This document shows positions 34,215 through 47,947 of a DNA stretch of 64,000 nucleotides, one piece after another. Made by a program: the position numbers and the translations under genes. This stretch comes from Orbilia blumenaviensis. Lineage: Eukaryota > Ascomycota > Orbiliomycetes > Orbiliales > Orbiliaceae. A model generated the notes under the pieces. The model saw only the letters and a list, made by a program, of their open reading frames with translations. It made no database searches and was not told the origin of the DNA. The stretch is from the NCBI GenBank assembly GCA_036872755.1, contig JAVHNS010000003.1:1488001-1552000 (forward strand), written 5' to 3'. Position 1 is the first letter of the stretch; the number at the start of each line of letters is the position of its first letter.

Positions 34215-34543
34215 TTCGGGTCAAGATTTGGGATGGTGTTCTTAGTAGTATTCTGGCGTCTGGGGCTGAGACTAGTGATATCCTGAATTCTGGTATTTTG
34301 ATGTCATATAGATAATTGCATTGGGTGGAGCAGGCGCTGAAATAATTGACCAATTGAATCGCAGATCTTGGGATATATATATTTTTCTATTTTGATGGAA
34401 TGCCATTCTAAGGGGCTTCGGGAACCAAAGCCCAGCTTTTGGATCGGTAAAATACATATAAATCAGGGAATATACAAGCTCAAAGGGTACCAAGGTAAGT
34501 AATAATGAGAAATGCTACATAATAACCATGCACTTTTGGCCAA
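34215..34543. other. Short spacer between convergent genes
   Basis: 329 bp of 3' sequence shared by EME1 and the spermidine-synthase-like gene. Nothing else is seen. Confidence 0.5.
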
Positions 34544-36443
34544 TCAGTACAAAGTCCAAACTTCCAATGGTACTACCGTATTCATGATCTCCCAGTGCAA
34601 TACCGCACTCTCCCTCTGCCACTCCCTCAGCTGTTCTACATTCTTTGTCGATACGATGTGCAATTCTCCTTCCTTTCCTGCCTTCTGGATGTCCCTCAAA
34701 TCAACCTCATACTGTGGCATCATACGCTGCTTTCGAACCCAGGTTCCCAAGTAGTCCCAGTCCTCCGCGCGGTGGAAGTAAGGTGCTACGATTTCTTCCG
34801 CTTTGATGTCTTCCCCGTGATTCGGATTCCTTGGGTCTCGACGGGGTTTGTGGAAAGGTGTGCAGTAGATGACCATGTTTGTGAAGTCACCCTTCTTGGC
34901 ATCTTCACCCTTTGGTGGCTCGAATTCGCGGAAGGCACGGCAGGTGCCAAAGACCTTGAGGATTGTGGCGATTACGGATTGGGCGGCTTGGAGTTTGACG
35001 TCGCCGGCATAGTTCTAATTGTCATATATGTTAGAAAAACTGACTTTTGGGTCTAATTAAACGGAGAGAAAACCTTACGATAGCGATGATACCAGTGGGT
35101 TTGAGGAAAGCCTTCAGACCCTCTAAGAATTCCCAAGTGAAGAGGTCGGCTGGTACTGCACCGCCAGTAAAGACATCATGGAGTATGTAATCGTATTTTT
35201 CAACCTCCTCGCCCTTCAAAGTAGCCTTGATGTATTCGTCGCTAATATACCTGACTGCATCACCGATATGAGCTGTATGGTTCAATGGTAATCCAAAGTG
35301 TTCCTTTGCAAACTTGTAGACACCGGGATCGATTTCGACGATGTGGGTCTTAACTCCATGTTGAATAAGTCCTGCAGCCGAGGTTCCAATTCCGAGCCCG
35401 ATGACGAGGGCATTTGGGTCACTTCTCTCCCGTGCTGGGGGATCGATCAGACGGACCGCTTCAAGCATGACAAAGACGGCATAGATTGGCTCTCTTAGGT
35501 GAACTGGGATAGGAACGGGTGTTTTAAGTTCTGGGTGAGATGGGAGCCAGACTCCACCAAGGATACTATGGTCGCATCTAAGAAACCTGTAATGTCCCTG
35601 TGTGTTCTCAAGAACAGAGAGATATCCGGTGTTTGATTCCACTCTTGCGATAACTGTGTGATTCAATGGTTCAAGGTGCTCCCTGAGCTTCTGGACACCC
35701 TTATCACCCATCACGCAGCGAGGGTCGAGGTAGAATACTGGGAAGAATGATGGAATCGCAGCAGCTAAGAAGATGGACCTGTGGAGCGAAGCTGTAAGTA
35801 CTGCGACTGTAGCTTCCATTCCACATCGTGTCATTGGCCATCCCTTGCCGACGTATGGACCTAAGTAAGTGGCTGCCGACTTCTCGGTGACGCTGAAAAG
35901 AACCCATGATAATGCCAATAGTGTAATATCTGCGATTGCGACGGATGCAACTGGGACGCCGACAGGTCTGATGGTACCAGCCAAGCTGAAGACGCTGAAT
36001 GTTAGGAGGAGACCGATAGTAACTGCTTCGGTGACAACTGGGCCATTGGTGGCGCCGAGGTCTTTGGCGTGCTGCCAGACCGCGCCCTGGATTAATGGAA
36101 TATTTATGGCGACCAGTGGAATCAAGAAGCGACTCAATCGTAGAAGAATCCGTGATCTTGGAATGGTGTATTTGAAGCCGAGTGCAATTGCAGCTGCAGC
36201 TGCAAAAGCTGTGTTCTTAGTCTGCTCATGGTTTAGACCTGAGGGAATTTCACCGAAAACCGGGGAAAGCGAAAGCTGCGATGCCCATGATGCGAAACCG
36301 CAGATGACAATTGTAGCGAGAGCTGTATATGCATCGGATTTCGAGGGAAGAAGCTCTAGTGGTGAGACTTTAGCAGGGTGGGCCTTTTTCGCGGCGGCAC
36401 GTACGTCTTTCGCCGTTGGAGTGGCGGGGCTAGTGGTCGACAT
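34544..36443 (-). CDS. Multi-pass membrane protein with spermidine-synthase-like (SAM-binding) domain
   Basis: Two exons: 35079..36443 and 34544..35014 on the minus strand, 611 residues, started at the ATG at 36443 (MSTTSPATPT). Residues about 38-240 contain five or six hydrophobic segments, for example TALATIVICGFASWA, IGLLLTFSVFSLAGTI and ITLLALSWVLFSV. The C-terminal half has a Rossmann methyltransferase/aminopropyltransferase fold: ALVIGLGIGTSAAG (from residue 345), HIVEIDPGVYKFA, HIGDAVRYI and YDYILHDVFTGGA, then NYAGDV after the intron. Family resemblance is to spermidine synthase-like proteins of fungi and some bacteria with membrane-embedded N-termini. The true substrate is unknown; it need not make spermidine. 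It ends 329 bp from the convergent EME1 gene. Confidence 0.82.
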
Positions 36444-38970
36444 GGCCGGGGAGTTGGAATCCAGAGGTTGGATATATATAGGTACCTCTCTCAATGGGGT
36501 AGGTTATGTTGTTTGGACCGCAGGAGGTCCTTTGATATCTCGAGGTCACCCCAAAATCGAAGTTCGAGATAGTAGTATCTGTCTTGCAAAGTCGCTATTA
36601 ATGCAAGGACATTTGACCACGATTATATTTGCGAGAGCCCCTCACCGGCCACTTTGTCGTTTCAAAAAATACCCACCGAGGCTTCCACGCGAGGCTTCGG
36701 ATGTCTTTGAAGAGCTATCTAAGGAGGTTAGACGATATCATTCGAAATCGTGTTCACATATGTTTGCGGACATCGAAAGCTACAGACTGCCATATTGGGG
36801 TTCCAACATATGTGGTCTCATGTATGTATAAGTTCCCACTCGGCCCGACGGTTGAATTGGACGGGTGCATCAGGTTTCGGAAACCCTTTTTTTCTCCATT
36901 CTCAACCTTGGAGGGGTTTTGACAAGACGCCATCCTGGCTCTTGGAAAGACTTGCATCAATATAACTGTCGATGGGCTAATCGATAAGGCCATCTAGACG
37001 GGATGATAAGACCCTGTGCAACCCTCAGCCAGTTGTTAATTAAGTAAGTAGGTAGCTACTCAGTAAGTTCAAGCTCAAGTTGCAGATGTAATTCTGCAGC
37101 AACCTGTGCCGAATTTGCGGGTTACTAGTGCCAATCATGTCAATTTGATTGCTATCACATACCCCATCTCCACTCAAGTAAGCGGCTATGCCGCACTTTT
37201 AAATTTCGCAAACCAACGGAGGCTTTTTAGGGGAAATGTGATATATTACCTTTGTAATCAATAGTAGCTGGTATGGCAGTACAGAGTAGCAACAATCAAA
37301 AGTTGCACCAAGGCCCATGGGAGATCGAATGAATCCGAATCCCGAAAAATGGCATGAAGTCATCATTATCGATATAAGCATTTTCCACCGTCCTCGGAGC
37401 AGCCAATGGGCTGTCATCGACGAGGAGGATGAAGACGGGGAGCGGAGGCAATTCCCTAGGCGATGCAATTGGGAAATGTTTCCTGAAGAGGCAAAAAGGC
37501 ATTTCCGTGGTAACGGGGCTGGCTCGTTTGTTTCGCTCTTGGCCTAAGAATAGCAGCATTCGGACAGTCAACATCCGTCCATTGCGACGTTGTATTCGCT
37601 CATCAGGTAATTAGTAATTACCACTTTCATGATCACTCTGTTTTTTCTGGATAGGACGGTACATAGTACGTGTGCATTACACGGTCGGTAAACAAGCAAG
37701 GGGGCGGTGAGAGACTTTAAAGGGTATCATATCGATCGAGCAGTCGCAGTTGGTGGAGTTTGATCAGGATGGAAATCCAAACTGATGCATTTCAACCTTC
37801 CTATTGACCTTTCTCGAAACACCACTTCAATTTCTACTTCTCTTCCTTGAGTTCTCGAAACTCCCCATCGAAGAAAAGAAGTCTGACTTCTTCCAAGACC
37901 TTCAAGCCTCTCTGAGTCGCCCTCGAGGCTCTGCAATCACCTTCTCCCAAAAGGAACGAAAGAAGAAAAGCAAGGACGGTACGCCATTGTGTCGCTTGAA
38001 GCTTGGTATTCGTGGAGGCTGAGTGTCCCCACCACGAGACCCGGACAGGAATAGGGCTGCACTGTCACCACACTCGTTCAACTCTCTCCGCAATTTCGCA
38101 CCAAAAGTGAATGTCACTTTTATTATTCCTGGCTGCAATTATATTGAACGGCTGAAACTAGCCCTGCCTGCAGGTACGCTTTTGGGCGAAGTGAGGAGCT
38201 TCGGATTGCTCTTGAATCGAAAGATCATCACCACCCCTCTCCTCTTAATATAACCAACCTCGCTGCTTTTGCATATGCTTTGAGTATTATTTTTTTCCTT
38301 TCTTTCGCTCTCGACATTCACTCTGTTGTTTTTTAGATCGCTCGCTTCGTATATATACAGTCACCGAACCCGTAACGGGCGCTTGGGTTGGATGTTGGTT
38401 TTGCGTCGTACTCTCTGACAGGAAGGGTCCACCCGTCAATAAATTGTCCCAGACAAGGGGCTTATTACCAATTAACCAGAGCGAAGAGATTCAGGAGATC
38501 TTACGGAGGGCGCCGCAGAAAAAGGGCGTCACAGAGAAACGAAAAAAATAAGAGAGAGAGAGAATAAGCTTGGAAACCCGAAATCGAATTCACCATTCGC
38601 ATATTATATTTCGACATTTTTTCCTTAACCTTTCCCCCCTTTGGAATTCCAGATTTCTGGGCAAAATATCTTGACAGGTACTTTAGTCCATTTCCAGCTT
38701 TGTCGTCATACAAGACAGATGTCGCTACGTTTTGTTTGGCAGCTCGGCGAACGAGCGACTCCGTGAAATGCGGATGCTGATTTTGGTTCGAGTAATTAAT
38801 TAGGAAACTCATACTCAATCGTGCCGCTAGAATCGCAAGTTTAATTTTACCTACCATCGTTTATCCTTATTTCTTTCCGTCGCTTCATTCATAGATATCG
38901 CTCGTTCTTTCGTTTAGATCGTCGAGAAGGAGAGCCGTAGCGCTCGTTACACAATCGCTACTTCACAATA
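36444..38970. other. Intergenic region
   Basis: About 2.5 kb between divergent genes. The right third (about 38260-38970) is probably the promoter and leader of the GH17 gene. Short open frames on both strands lack conserved features. No gene is supported. Confidence 0.5.
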
Positions 38971-41271
38971 ATGTCTGGATACCCTCCACCACCACCTCAG
39001 CATGGCGGCGAGCCATACACAAATCCCGCTTTTGCGCCACAGCATAACATGAACTACGATGCTCCCCAAGGCCAGGGATCACAATACGATGCGCCATATC
39101 AGTCCACGCCGGAAACATACGGCAGGACACCGTTACGGCATCAACAAAGTTATGGGCAGTCTGGTTTCGAATCGCAACCGCAGAGTAGAGCATTACCGGG
39201 GCCGCCTCCTATACAAGAGCATTGGGAACCGGGGTACCCGTCGCCGGGCAGGAATGAGATGTCGCCCTCGAGGAGTAGAGGAATGCCAGCGGAGGAAATA
39301 CCACCTCACGCGAGTTATGGACACGCTGCACAGCACCCCCAAAATAGAGCAATGTTGCCAGGTGATAATGGGACTGGATATCAGGATCAACCAGTCCAGA
39401 TGAGACAAATACATCACAACTACCCCAGCCAAGATACACTACAACCCAATCGACTTCCTCCAGTCGCACACGGCGGCGAAAGAGCACCAAGTGCGCCTCC
39501 ATCGACGGCAGGAGAGAGACAACAGGGTATTCATTCGAGTAATAGCAATCGGGCGTCATCGGTGAACTTGGGATTTTACTCGGATAGTCCATATCAGAGG
39601 TACAGTACTCATTGGAATCCGGAGACATCCGGACTGTCGAGCGGGGACCTATCTTTGCAGGATATGCGAAGAAGTAGTCAGGATTCTGACGATGAAGAAC
39701 TAAATAGGGGGAAACGCTCGGGACCATTGGCAGGTGGGATTGGTGGGGTTTTTGGAAAGAAGGTAGAAACTAGTTCGACAGCTGGCGGTATGGGTGCGAA
39801 CAGTGGGCTATTGGCTGCTGGGGTGCAGAACCGTGGTGATAATACGCCACCGGGGGATTCAGACTGGCTTCAAGACCAGAAGAAGCAGTCTAAGAAGACA
39901 AAATGGATCGTTGGTATTGTAATATTGGTAATTGTATTACTCGCAGCTGGGGGAACCGCCGCAGGTGTCATTCTATCGAGACGGAATAATAACAGCGGTG
40001 GAAGAAACGGTGGTTCAGCGACTTCATCCGTGGATCCTAACGAGGATAAGCCGGATGCTCCTTTAGTCAACGGCGATACCGACTCTGTCAAAAATCTCAT
40101 GAACAATCCAAACCTACACAAGTCATTTTACGGCATGGTAAGGACCTAATAACTTAAGATGTAGCGCGGAAGCAGCTAACGGTCAGTGCAGGATTACACT
40201 CCTTTGAATGGCATCTACCCTGAATGTCTAAAGTGGCCAGCAACCCAGAACAACATTACCAAGGATATTGCGGTCATTAGTCAATTGACGACAAGGCTGC
40301 GTATGTATGGTAATGACTGCAACCAAACCGAGATGGTGTTAGAAGCGATTAAACTCTTGAATGTCGACCTCAAAGTTTGGCTGGGTGTCTATATCGACAA
40401 TAATGCTACCACAAATACACGACAGTTGGCACAGATGTACACTATCTTGGAAAATTACGGACAGGACCCTTTCCTGGGAGTAGTTATTGGGAATGAGGCA
40501 TTGTTCAGGCAAGAAATCACTGAATCGGCTCTTGTTCAAATGCTGGGGGAAGTCAGGCAAAACTTCACAAATCTTGGATACACTATCAACATTACTACGT
40601 CCGACCTTGGATCGGCTTGGACATATAATCTTGCCGCAGCGGTCGATACACTGATGGCTAATGTTCATCCGTAAGTCCATGAGCCCAGCCCCCTAAGCCA
40701 GCTGCCAGGAATTCCCCGAGCAGCTTCCAATAAGCTTTACGCCGGCCCACTAACATAGTTCTCAGATTCTTTGCTGGTGTTACTGTTCAAGATGCACCTG
40801 ATTGGACTTGGTTGTTCACGGAAAACAATGATGTCGCAATCGCGCGACAGACCACCAGAAACCCCAATGTCATTGTTTCCGAGGTTGGGTGGCCATCTGG
40901 AGGAGGCACGCTAAAGGGCAGTGTTGCCGGTATTGACGAGCTCAATCAATTCGTCGAGGATTACGTTTGCACGGCGAATGCGAATGGAACGGAATACTAC
41001 TGGTAAGAGCCTTTCCCGACGTATCGTGGGTTGCGGGTGTAGCGGTGCTAATACGGAAGTGTATAGGTTCGTGCCGTTTGATGAGCCGTGGAAAGAGAAG
41101 TTCAACGTGCCTGGGAAGGTCAGTAAATCTGATTGTTCTTACGAACCATAGTTGTACCCGCCTGGCTAACTTGTGCCGTGATTGTAGGAATGGGAAACCC
41201 GTTGGGGCCTCATGGATGTTGACCGAAACCTCAAGCCGGGCGTCACTATTCCTGACTGCCCGTCGAGATGA
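38971..41271 (+). CDS. Membrane-anchored glycoside hydrolase family 17 beta-1,3-glucanase/transglycosylase (BtgC-like)
   Basis: Remodels cell-wall beta-1,3-glucan from a type II membrane anchor. Five exons: 38971..40137, 40192..40670, 40766..41002, 41067..41118 and 41188..41271, giving 672 residues. Residues 1-308 form a cytoplasmic Pro/Gln/Ser-rich tail starting MSGYPPPPPQHGG. A single transmembrane helix (WIVGIVILVIVLLAAGG) lies at about 311-335, followed by a short Ser/Asn-rich linker and the GH17 domain from FYGMDYTPLNG. The acid/base Glu is E491 (VVIGNEALFR) and the nucleophile is E588 (VSEVGWPSGGG); TTRLRMYG and FVPFDEPWKEKF are family blocks. The ATG at 38971 is the first after a leader with few ATGs. 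The layout matches Aspergillus BtgC and related hyphal wall glucanases. It appears intact. Confidence 0.93.
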
Positions 41272-43282
41272 GGTGCATCTCTGTTCTCAGATCAAAGTCT
41301 ATCTAGGGTCAAAGCGCTTTGGTCATAAGGTAAAAAATTCAGCCCCCTTTGCCGGTTCCTTTCCGTTGGTACGAGATCGATCCAAATGAGAATATTTTCG
41401 GGCTAATACACTCCACAGGCACAGAATCCCTCTTTTGATATTTTCGTACAATAGACAACATAATGCTGCATCATACGCGCATCAAGTTTTATTCTAGGCA
41501 CCCAAATTCCGTCCCTTTTATAACGGGACTTAGAAACAAGCTGGGGAACAACCTTACCCCTTCTTTTCGGGGCCCCCCTACTCAGTTAGACGGGGTATCC
41601 GAGAGAAGATTGAAGGAAATTCCTATCACCATCTCCATCTCATTTACTGCAAAGCATCTTCAAACACTTTAACGGCGTCTACGGGTAGGAATTTTGCATT
41701 TTTCCTATTTTCCTTGTCTCGGTCGGAAACCTACCCGATCATCAATCATCATCCACCATTTCCTTTTATTCGCATTGCTTTCATAACCGGCTGGAGCATA
41801 TCACAGGAAAACCTGAGCATTTCTCTCAATTCTCATCTCATATGCATGGCAGAGTAGTGACCCGAAAAGAGATCATATGTTATTTTCTTTTTTCTTTTCC
41901 CTTTTTTTTTATTGCCTCTCTTTTCTTCTTTTCCTCTGATGTTACCGCTGCTGTTCAACTTCCTACTGTTGGATGTAACGATTTCTTTGGCCTGGTTCTG
42001 GTGTCACATACCCATACTACTATGCAATGTTAATGGGGAGGAGACAGGGCTATTGCCACCTACCACGAACCGGCTTGCTCTTACCGCTTTTCTCTTGTAT
42101 TGGATTTCACATTTGTCTCGTGCCCAGCCTTTTCTCTGCTGGAATTTCCTTTTCGTGTATATTTTTTTTTTCTTCTTAAGATTATCTGAGACCTCACATA
42201 GCCGAGGAAAGATATTTCATGTAATTAGCGAAATAAAAGTAAGAAGGTCATATCGTTTTGGATACTATTGTGTATCTTATCGTACGTAAGAACGGCCCCG
42301 CGGGAACTCAAGAGATTAGCTAGCTCAAGATTAAATGGATGCTAGTGTGGGAAGAAGCATTTGCAATATTGGCTAGCGCTTCCAGCCTGGAGGTTGGTCT
42401 GGGGCATTGTCGACAATCGGCTGCTCAAATCCATGAATTCCCGTCTCATAGCTTGTCTCCCAAAAACCCGTCTATACCGGTCTACCTGGGGACCTGTCGA
42501 TACCGATGCTTAGATCCCGTCTAAACCCTTCCCATATTCAAATATATCCAACATTTGGCTAACAGTAGTTAATGTATCACTAAGTTGTCCCAATAAGCCA
42601 CTCCCATCTCTAACATCTTGCAAGGACCCCTTCCTCCCAGTCGACTTAACCTAGTAGTAAAGGTAAGTAGGTACTGGACTGCTGTAGGGGCACCCCTTAC
42701 CCCCTCCCACCCCCCTTCTCCAAAGCAAACAAATCGGACAAAACTGTTCCTCCCGTATAACACCTGACCAACATCGGATATCGACAGGAACCACACCGTC
42801 CCATCCCAATCCTTTGAATCATGCATCCACGGGTACCCTCACCCGAGTGGACGATCGAATGAACGCACACAAATAACTTTTTACCAAACTGCATAAGGAG
42901 CAAATAAGTTATTGATTAGCTAAAGTATTATTAAAAGCAAAATGTTATATTACAGCAGGAAAAAAAAAAAAAACTCCCTCAAAACAAAATTAGATAGCAG
43001 AGCACATACATAGATGATAGCAAATAAGCAATAAAGCACACACTGCTGTTTACAGTTTTTTCTTACAACTTCTAACGAACTCCACACATATAACGGTACC
43101 CGTATACCCACACACACACCCCTTACCCCGGAGGCAGGTATTCCCCCATCCCTAGTAAGCAATTAATACCGAAAGGCCGAGCGAGGGCTGATGTGTGGAG
43201 TCAATAAAACAAGCGGAGTAATGAAGAGAAAGAGGAGGCTCTAGGCTGCAAGAAATTTAAACATCCACTGGTCAGTGCTAAA

Positions 43283-43316
43283 GTGTGCGAGTGTGTGTAT
43301 AGGTGTGTGTGTGTGA
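43283..43316 (+). repeat. Interrupted (TG)n microsatellite
   Basis: GTGTGTGT runs on both sides of a short interruption. A CA run lies near 43110-43120. Confidence 0.7.
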
Positions 43317-43490
43317 TCAAAGCTGTGATATGTATGGCGGCCGGCCGGTTGGTCTTCATACGGAATAGACAGAACCGGAACGTTCTCAATGTTCAACGGC
43401 TTGCGTAAATTTATTTCATGCATGAAAATTTGATAGAGCGCAGATTGCGTTTTTCCAAGAACTGACTTGAAAAGAAACAAAAAAACAAAA

Positions 43491-43509
43491 AGCAGACAGA
43501 CAGACAGAC
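43491..43509 (+). repeat. (CAGA)n microsatellite
   Basis: About four tandem CAGA units, in the gene desert. Confidence 0.7.
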
Positions 43510-43763
43510 CGAGTTCGTGTCGAGCTCTTGATTTTGAGTATTTGGCAAAATATATGTTGGTGCCGTGCTATCATATGTAGGTTTTATGCAGGATATCGGA
43601 GAAGTTTTTTGGGGGTACACCCTCTTGACCTTTTTTGGGCGCTCCCTGTTTTCTTTTGCTTTGATATTGCACTTTCTTCGGAAAGCTTTCACATCTATAT
43701 TCCAGTGATCATAAGAACAAATCATATCATTCTCGTTCGAATGGAACGCGTGTGGAGGAGCTA

Positions 43764-43781
43764 GAGACGAGACGAGACGAG
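43764..43781 (+). repeat. (GAGAC)n tandem repeat
   Basis: Three to four GAGAC units in the gene desert. Confidence 0.7.
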
Positions 43782-44387
43782 GGCAAGCAAAGCAAGAAGG
43801 AGCGCAACATGCCCAGCCAAAAAATTACAGTGTTATTATCACATAAACCAAATCTTCCATGCATATCCTTCTTTTCTGGCAATTTATTCAAAACTTGGCT
43901 CGTGCGCAGCTTGTCCGGTTCTTTTCTTGAAATAGGTTTTGGCTGGGGGTGGTGCTTTTTTCTCTCCTCCCACTTGGGTGCTTTTGTGTGTGTGTGGTGT
44001 TTTTTTATAGTTTATACGGACGGCGGCGAATTCTTCCAATTTAGCCCCATCCCCGGCTACATTAGAAATATCCACAACAGACTCTAGGTGATCCCTATAG
44101 CGGGATGTGAACTATTGGGACAAGACGATTTTGACAGGTTGTGAAGACATGGGGGTTTGCAGGTTATCAATCTGTTGGTGTTGGGCATGAATGAGATCAG
44201 AGTTTCCGGAGTATCTTGATATCGGTGGGTTGGCGCGGGGTTTAAGTTGGGCGGGCTTACATGCTAGTGTTAAGAAGGGGAAAGAAAGAAAGAAAAAGGA
44301 AGTGGCGATAGTTTCTAGTAGTTCGCTGCATATGCAAGTGTTACATGTACTTGAGATGTCATATTTTGGCTATGGCGGATGTGCTCC

Positions 44388-44409
44388 GTACATACGTACA
44401 TACGTACAT
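44388..44409 (+). repeat. (TACATACG)n tandem repeat
   Basis: Nearly three 8-bp units. TACATAC words recur in several other intergenic stretches of the window (for example 24622, 45305 complement, 50170-50200 and 52151). Confidence 0.7.
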
Positions 44410-45304
44410 TAAACATCCACTTTTCTCTAATTCGCTCCGCATACTAACGTATATTTTAACAGTTAACGCAGTCGCCTACTAATACTATTCGACTTAAAAC
44501 AGTTCCTCTCGAAGCAAAAGAAACCAAGTAACGCCTGTCGACCTTTGCCTTGCTGCACTGCAAGTAAACAGGTGGTTGCCCACCCACACCGACATCCTCG
44601 CCCGCGTCACACTAATGCCGAGCTAACGAATCCCTACGCTAAGCAAGGAGTCTAAACTAATAACATCCTTTCATATGACATCGGGTGAGGCTTTTTCTTC
44701 CCTCTGATTTCTTCTCGCACGGATTCTTTCTACCTGTTTAATATTTCTTTTTTTTTTTTTTGATTTCGTCTCGGGGGGCGGGATCCGTCTTTCTTCTTGC
44801 TCGAGTAGGAATGTTCGGCCGGGGCGATCGGTGCGTCGGGGAGGCAGAAGGCCCACCTGGCAAGTTCAAACGGTAAGGAATGTGAGAAAAAAAGGGCGTG
44901 CTCGTTGATTTGAACGTGTCCTTCATGTGAATGGTGGAAAATAACCAATGATAGAAAGCGGCGGCACGAAACGACAGAAATAATAAAAAAAAGCTAATTG
45001 ATTGTAATTTTGCTAAAATATGTTAGGGGGAAGCACTTCGACTGTTGCATAGCATGTATTGTTTTAATGTTAAAAATTAGACGGGTTCAACGTAAGTTTT
45101 CCATCATCTTGCTGCGTTAGCTAGGGGGGCTCGAGTTACTAGCCACCATTTTACTTTCTTTTGCTTTAGGATTTCGCTGAAATGATTGGATTTCGATTCG
45201 ATGTGATGTGGGTTCGGGTCGTCTGTCGGTACGTACATGCATGTCAAGAGCCACTTCTTGGAAGTCGAAGAAGATGTGGCAAAAGAACCTCCAAGCTCGC
45301 AAGC

Positions 45305-45320
45305 AAGTATGTATGTATGT
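45305..45320 (+). repeat. (TATG)n microsatellite
   Basis: Four TATG units ending in a TACATATG sequence. Confidence 0.65.
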
Positions 45321-47947
45321 ACATATGAGAAGCAGCAAGTGGGTCCTGGAGCAGCTGTCCAACATCCACGGAGAGGGTATATCTACAACGCCCATCGAAC
45401 AGGTCCGAAAAAATGGGTCCTTCCTCTGTTACGCAGCATGCCATGCAGACGTTTAAAGATGAAGGGAAAGGAAACCGACGTGGTTCTCCACCAACTGCAG
45501 GATGCTCTTGCATCCTCGACGAATCGCAACCCACAGTGCTCTAGATTTTCGCTGCAATATGTATGGAACTAGAAGACGAGGCCGACTCGGCGGAAGGAAT
45601 AAGGAACTGGTTTTTTTACTTTTTCCCCCTCTCATCCTCTCCGAGGTCAGGCATGTTGGTTGTGGTTGCGCAATCGCGACCCAAAGAGAGAATAAAACAG
45701 CGCTTGGCACCCTTCGTCCGTGTCGAAGGGAAGACAATAGGCCGGCCATCACGCTGTGGGGACAGTGTTCAAGAGTGCGCCAGAATGGTTAAATTTCAGG
45801 ATGTGTGCTTCCTGCTCGCTTTTGCATTCACACACACACACCATCGACACCATAAGGAAGCAAAGATGCTTTCTGGCTTGCGTCTTGGGTGACATGGGAC
45901 CCCCTGAACCATGCCTTGGACCGTTGAACGGCTTCCCGTGACTAGGGTTGGATCAAGCCATAAAATGCCTGAACACAGTCATCGCACGATGCATCTCCCG
46001 GTGGAAATTTCCCCGGTGATGGCAATCCCCGAGGCCCGATCAACTCAACTCGTTAGCATTCGCGTCTTGTGGCTTTAAATTGTTAGGGGGCAGAAGAGTT
46101 CTCAACGTAAGCCACAGTGTTGGACCTAAAGCTATATATCCATATTGTTGAGATAGGTAATATCTGCGACTGTTAATATTTAAACCGGTACACGAGTCGT
46201 CCCACTAAAGAGTCTCGAACGAGCGAGTCAAACGTTTATATCGTCATTCATTCAATTGACGGCATATCGGTGAGCGGTTGATGAAGCAGTACCCGAGGTT
46301 CCGTGGGGCTTGGACATTCGCAACGAAGGGAAAGTCTCGAAGGTTAGCTTTTACGGAAAAGCACTCACGTCAAAAACCAGAAAGAAAAAAAAGTGGCTGC
46401 CTAGTCCACTTTCCCTTCTTTCCACCCCCAAAAGCAAAAACCCACACAATCAAAAAAATTACGAGCATGGGAAAATCTGCAAGTTGGACTGCCCGTCCTT
46501 ACATGAGCACGTGCCAGAGGATGGGAAGGACTCGTGGGTGGTTCCTACATGTGTACCCAAAGTATGCAGAATACCAGTCGAGGTCATCTCATTGTCGGGT
46601 TTGTTCGTGTTAAGGTGGAGCAATGATCCGGAATATCTGGGTACAGACATGTATGACGAAGGTTCTCAGTTCGTGTTGGTTATCCCTGGAGGGTAGACGA
46701 TAGACCGATAAGAGGTTTCAATGCAATACCCAGCCTTATCAGATCGGAAAATCCGGCCCGTCAATAATTGTTCATGCTAATGCTGACTCGAAGGCTTCAC
46801 CCTTGCGCCAATTTTCCTTAGCAAGTATGGAGTAGAACGAGCGTACGAAACAAACTAAAAAAGAGGTCTTGGTGGCTTGCACTGATTCTTTTTGATCGAA
46901 AGCTTGGGGGTCTTTTCGATTGTGGTTTCTGGTTGCTGGCGCTGGTTGGGAGAAAGGGTCTGGTCTGTCAATTTGTAGACGTTCCTGAAAAACGGATGTT
47001 ACAGCATGGATAAACGCCTTAGCTTGTTTCTCGAATCCATCTCGATTTCGAGAAGATCTCATTGACATCCTGATATCTTTCGGGTAAGGGAAGAGTGAAG
47101 CGAAAGCAAGATCCTGCCACTCGGAGGATTTTCTTCTGACCCTGTTGCAGATGACCTTGTTCGCGATACTTGGCTTGATGCTGGTTTATGATCAGACCCG
47201 GATAGACAGCTCGGGTCTGTGTCATCCTGGGGCCCCGGACGTGCTAGACACGAAGGGGCAGCTCCCAGAGGACCAAGGCTTCATCAGCAAGGACGTCCCT
47301 AGCATACCAGCACCAGCCCATCAATCGGAATACGGCTGTGTTCAGAAAAGCCGAACGCGAACTACCAAAATGCCTTTGATATCAGCATCACAGGCATCTA
47401 CAATCGATTTGCGATATGCAGAGGAAACAAACAGTTGCAGTTCATGACGTCCGTGGAGGCAGATACCGAAATGAAATACACCCGCGCCAATTTGCTGGGT
47501 TTTTAGAGGAGCTCAAGCCATAACAGAGCTTCCCGATCTGGAAACTTGGTGTTGCAAATTTTTGTGTCCGTTGGCTGTTTCGGAGAGTTATGAGTTGCGA
47601 GCTGGAAAAGAAAATTCATGATATTGGCCGCACCTCACAAGTGATTCTCTATCTGGATGAGGGGTGATTGCAGATAGATGCGGTAGAGGTCACAGGGAAG
47701 ATCAGCCTTGAGGGTGTAGAAGCTTAAACTTCAATGAATGATTGCAAAATTGCGCAAATTGCATTATCCAGTTCCTCGGTCCTCGTTGTGGTCCAACATG
47801 ACCATGGCCAGTATCGCAAGAATTATGGAAGCGTAAATAAACTGCGACCTGTGCTTTTTCAACCTGTAGGGATTCCTTTACCCTAGATGCACCTTCCCTC
47901 GTACAAGTGGAACCTTGTCGAAATCAAGGATCACGCGGGGACTAGAG

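Noticed and set aside
35869..36831. 320-codon open frame antisense to the spermidine-synthase-like gene
   Set aside because: It covers the membrane-segment coding region in antisense and has no own motifs or supported promoter.
46310..46696. 128-codon open stretch in the gene desert
   Set aside because: No ATG start, no recognisable domain and ordinary base composition.
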